A stretch of DNA of 64,000 nucleotides from Brassica napus (Eukaryota; Streptophyta; Magnoliopsida; Brassicales; Brassicaceae): assembly GCF_020379485.1 (NCBI RefSeq), contig NC_063448.1, positions 47,935,218-47,999,217 on the forward strand, in the 5' to 3' direction. Every line of letters begins with the position of its first letter. Position 1 is the stretch's first letter. The position numbers and the translations under genes are program-made. Shown in pieces: positions 60,209 to 64,000 of the stretch. The notes beneath the pieces are model-generated. The model searched no databases. It worked only from the letters and a program-made list of their open reading frames with translations, and had not been told where the DNA came from.

Positions 60209-62440
60209 CTAGGATAAGACCTGCGCCTTGCGCAGAGTGAATTTATTTGTATATATTATCGATAGTTTCTTTTATATATTTGATCATTTTATTTATATAT
60301 ATAAAATATTTTTTGTTGTTATTATATAATTTCTTTCCGATGGATCAGATTATTTTTTATTAAAAATAATGGAACAAAACTATAATTAATACATCATGGG
60401 TTGATCGGATTGGACATTAAACAAATTATGACATAAAAACCTTATTTTTTCCAACGAACACATTCTTGAAAAAACTGAACAGTATTGTTTTCACAGTTGA
60501 ATTATTTTGACTTTTATCTTCCATATGGTTTTGAAAGCTTTCAAATCAACCATCGAATTGATATATGTCATTTTAATGTTTTTAGTCGTATACTTAAGGA
60601 AAACTTACATTTTTGTGATTTAAAGTCGTTTTAAAAAATTCAAAATATAACATATAAGAAAAAATCTAACATATAAGAAAAATCTAACATATAAGGTGTC
60701 CTCATTTTTGTATTTTAAAGTCGTTTTAAAAAAAATATAACATAGAAAGTTTCCTCATTTTTTGTAATTTAAAGTCATTTTAAAAAATTCAAAATATAAC
60801 ATATAAGAAAAAATCTAATTTTTTTATTATATGGTTAATGTGATTGTTTATTTTTTTTAATAATATAAAATTAAACAAAATGAAGAAGGATGCAAAAATT
60901 GTTATCAAATCTTTATTATTTATAATCATTAATTGTCATATATATGTAAATCATATTAGGTAATTTCGTAGCTTTTATTTAGGGAAAGAATACACACTTC
61001 TTATATTTTAGGTTAATATAAAGTTTTCTAGTGTACATTAAACAAATTATGACATAAAAACCTTATTTTTTCCCTCGAACACATTTTTGAAAAAGTGAAC
61101 AGTATTGTTTTCACAGTTAAATTATTTTGACTTTTATCTTACATATGGTTTTGAAAGCTTTCAAATCAACCATCAAACTGTTACATGTCATTTTAATGTT
61201 TTTAGTCGTATACTTAAGAAAAACTTACATTTTTATAATTTAAAGTCGTTTTAAAAAATTCAAAATATAACATATAAGAAAAAAATAACATATAAGGTGT
61301 TCTCATTTTTGTATTTTAAAGTCGTTTTTAAAAAAATATAACATATAAGGTTTCTTCATTTTTGTAATTTAAAGTCATTTTAAAAAATTCAAAATATAAC
61401 ATATAAGAAAAAATCTAATTTTTTATTATATGGTTAATGTGATTGTTTATTTTTTTAATAATATAAAATTAAACAAAAATGAAGAAGGATGCAAAAATTG
61501 TTATCAAATCTTTATTATTCATAATCATTAATTGTCATATATATGTAAATCATATTAGGTAATTTTGTAGATTTTATTTAAGGAAAGAATACACACTTCT
61601 TACATTTTAGGTTAATATAATGTTCTCTAGTGGACATTAAACAAATTATGACATAAAAACCTTATTTTTTCCATCGAACACATTCTTGAAAAAAGTGAAC
61701 AATATTGTTTCCACAGTTAAATTATTTTGACTTTTATCTTCCATATGGTTTTGAATGCTTTCAAATCAACCATCGAATTGATACATGTCATTTTAGTGTT
61801 TTTAGTCGTATACTTAAGGAAAACTTACATTTTTGTAATTTAAAGTCGTTTTAAAAAATTCAAAATATAACATATAAGAAAATTCTAATGTATAAGAAAA
61901 ATATACCATATACGATGTCCTCATTTTTGTATTTTAAAGTCGTTTTAAAAAAATTATATAACATATAAGGTTTCCTCATTTTTGTAATTTTAAAGTCATT
62001 TTAAAAAATTCAAAATATAACATATAAGAAAAAATCTAATTTTTTTATTATATAGTTAATGTGATTGTTTAATTTTTTTTAATAATATAAATTTAAACAA
62101 AAATGAAGAAGGATGAAAAAATTGTTATCAAATCTTAATTATTCATAATCATTAATTGCCATATATATGTAAATCATATTAGGTAATTCATAGCTTTTAT
62201 TTAAGGAAAGAATACACATTTCCTATATTTTAGGTTAATATAATGTTCTCTAGCGTTATATAATTATGGAATAATGTGACACCATTAGATTAAATTATAC
62301 TTTATATTAGATGCTCTAGAATTCTTTCAAATGAAATTTAGAAGGCATTTAGAATGTCACCTAGGATTTGGGGTTTTTTTTAATTAATACAAAATTAAGG
62401 TTCTAATTTTTCAAATGCTTCTCTATTAATATATAGGGGA
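60209..62440 (-). mobile_element. Helitron with three internal tandem repeats
   Basis: On the minus strand it begins TCCCCTATATATTAATAGAG (62440 downward). It ends with hairpin CTGCGC-AAG-GCGCAG (60221-60235), GTCTTATC and CTAG (60209-60212). The flanks are A (60208) and T (62441). The 2.2-kb interior is mostly a tandem repeat of about 600-620 bp starting at 60414, 61035 and 61634 (ACATTAAACAAATTATGACA). Each unit carries shorter repeats of AAAATATAACATATAAG. No helicase or RPA gene is inside, so it is non-autonomous. Confidence 0.85.
60414..62254. repeat. Three tandem ~610-bp repeats inside the Helitron
   Basis: Units of about 621, 599 and 620 bp share long identical phrases (TATGGTTTTGAA then GCTTTCAAATCAACCATC; AATTGTCATATATATGTAAA). 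Each boundary shows TTCTCTAG or TTTTCTAG, ending in CTAG-like sequence. Confidence 0.85.
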
Positions 62441-62549
62441 TTTCAATATATCTTTATATATTATAGAAAATTATGAGAATAAACTACACTACAAGATAGA
62501 TTGTCATGCTTAGATTTATCTGATTTGCTCAGCCCCGGAAGAAGAAGAG

Positions 62550-63985
62550 CATCATAAGCATACGACGTAAAGTTTTCTGGTTTAAACGCGGTTAATACTT
62601 TGAGATTATCAGCAACGACGAAAATTCCATCCTAGAGAGCAACATACTTCCTATTAGAAGGTGGTTCAGTTACACGGCTCAAAGAAGTTAAATCTCTAGA
62701 ATCATCAAGAAAATCCAAGGAAAAGATATCCCTCAGCTTCAATTTGTATAAGTATGGTGCAGCGAGCGGCTCGACCTCTGTATTCTCAAGCTCCAGGCTT
62801 CATCTTCAACCTTACCCACTAAGCAGTCAACAACCTTTTGACCTGAAGTTTCCGAGTCAAATAATAAATGAGTGCTCGAAGTGGCGTTGAGGAATAACTG
62901 ACCTGAACAGAAAGTTAGCTTAAGGTTAACACGGAGATGAGTTAATTGACGCATTTGAATAACTAAAACATCGCTATTATGTTCCAGATGCAGGAGATTA
63001 AAAAGACACGTAGTATATCACCTCTAACATTTTTTCTGGATTTATACCAAAACAAAACCTTAGGTTTTGAGCCAAAGGCTTGAAATTTTATATGAAATTT
63101 GTAGGCTATGCCATCGAACACACTTAAGCATATATAGACATCCCTGCCTGCAAAATTACAATGGTGTTAGTTGGAACGTGGAAGCATTGACCAAAGGTAT
63201 TTCAAGGGTTTTATATCGCCATGCATAACATCATCTTAGTATATTGAGTTCGAGATCACATAACATGTTACTGCTGTAGTACTCACCCATGGTTCTTGAT
63301 CGCAAAAGCTGTAGAAGAATAAAAAAGAGCAGCAACATGAGTGATATTTAATCCATTGGCGAACCTATTTGACCTCGTTGAATTCACCACACCAGCCATC
63401 CAAACAACTTGAGAAGCAGCAACTGTAATGCAAAAGGAAAACACAGATCATCATTGTTTGAAAGAGTTAGCAAAAAGAATAAGTTTAAAGTCAACTTTAA
63501 AGTTCCAACTTAAAAAGCAAACAACCTTTCTTCTCCTATTTCTGCTTGCACAATGATCTTTCCTAAAGCAAACAAAATCAAATCCAAGAATACTCAGAAA
63601 AAAAACATGAAACGTTAAGTAAAGTTGATTACACTCATTGTCAAAGCTTACATTTACTCTGCCTAGCAAGAAGGAACTCCGTGGATTGTGCACTACTATT
63701 ATCATCCTCAACCACTTCACAGAAAGTTTGGAAATTCATAATTAGATTACCAAAGCATTGACCTGAAGTACACGTTTTTTTTTTGCTGTAGGAAGATGAT
63801 TACGCTATAACTTCCGGTTTGGGCACACACTTCGGTAAGTTACTGAGAACGTAATGGGAACTACTCTGAAATCTAATCGTGACAGGAGCGTCACCAAACC
63901 GTAATTTTGGTTTGCTTCTTGCAACATCAAAAGCACTCAAATCAACAGATCGTAATGAACCACGTACAGGAAAAGTTAGAAAACT
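62550..63985 (-). pseudogene. RPA70-like (OB-fold) gene remnant plus unrecognised exons
   Basis: The minus strand at about 63800-63985 reads LSAFDVARSKPKLRFGDAPV and TIRFQSS, the pattern of the N-terminal OB fold of plant RPA70-like/DUF223 proteins (SFxVARxxPKxRxxxxPxxI RF). Further left are exon-like pieces: VVWMAGVVNSTRSNRFANGL at about 63300-63425; LFLNATSSTHLLFDSETSGQ then KVVDCLVGKVEDEAW at about 62790-62915; and LRDIFSLDFLDDSRDLTSLS, a stop, DGIFVVADNLKVLTAF at about 62570-62750. These need frame changes and pass stops. The last two could belong to the same gene; I do not recognise them with certainty. RPA-like proteins bind single-stranded DNA; plant Helitrons also carry such genes. 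Confidence 0.45.
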
Positions 63986-64000
63986 TTAAATCGCAAATTA

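Overview
The window is plant nuclear DNA from a Brassicaceae species close to, but not, Arabidopsis thaliana. Genes have short introns with GT-AG borders, noncoding DNA is AT-rich, and several proteins match Arabidopsis chromosome 3 proteins recalled from memory almost residue for residue. From left to right the order is PDIL1-6 (At3g16110), RPL37 (At3g16080), an unnamed gene at the place of At3g16070, KIN13B (At3g16060), TMA7 (At3g16040), CES101 (At3g16030), MFP1 (At3g16000), SULTR3;4 (At3g15990) and NAI2 (At3g15950). This is the Arabidopsis order read backwards. Several Arabidopsis genes of the interval (for example PDX1.2, At3g16050) are not seen. Locus numbers are from memory and unchecked.

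Layout. 0-3 kb: 3' end of a LEA_2/NHL gene, then a Copia fragment fused to a broken PDIL1-6. 4-7 kb: RPL37 and a small uncharacterised gene. 6.9-10.3 kb: a tandem array whose 516-bp monomer is a complete short Helitron, with a second Helitron nested in it. 10.3-13.6 kb: debris, a MITE and another Helitron end. 13.9-19.8 kb: intact KIN13B and TMA7 around a repeat-filled gap. 20.5-25.3 kb: CES101, a dead receptor kinase with a fold-back hAT element inside exon 2 and two nonsense codons. 26.3-33.9 kb: convergent MFP1 and SULTR3;4, both intact. 34-51 kb: a gene desert with a SINE, a LINE 3' end, Helitron and hAT termini, and a complete but dead Copia element with non-canonical LTR ends. 51.3-55.9 kb: NAI2, 27 exons built from repeated exon pairs. 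56-64 kb: three Helitrons or Helitron ends, a decayed RING gene, a long CT microsatellite and remnants of an RPA-like gene.

The intact genes are housekeeping or organellar functions: ribosome (RPL37, TMA7), microtubules (KIN13B), plastid nucleoid and thylakoid (MFP1), sulfate/phosphate transport (SULTR3;4), and the Brassicales ER-body system (NAI2). They do not form one pathway; their order reflects ancestral collinearity. The least ordinary content is the mobile DNA: Helitron termini at seven places, including the head-to-tail concatemer, and the hAT element carrying inverted minisatellite arms. Exon borders were placed by hand from splice signals and reading frame. The exon sums of RPL37, KIN13B, TMA7, MFP1, SULTR3;4 and NAI2 are all multiples of three and give lengths close to the Arabidopsis proteins.
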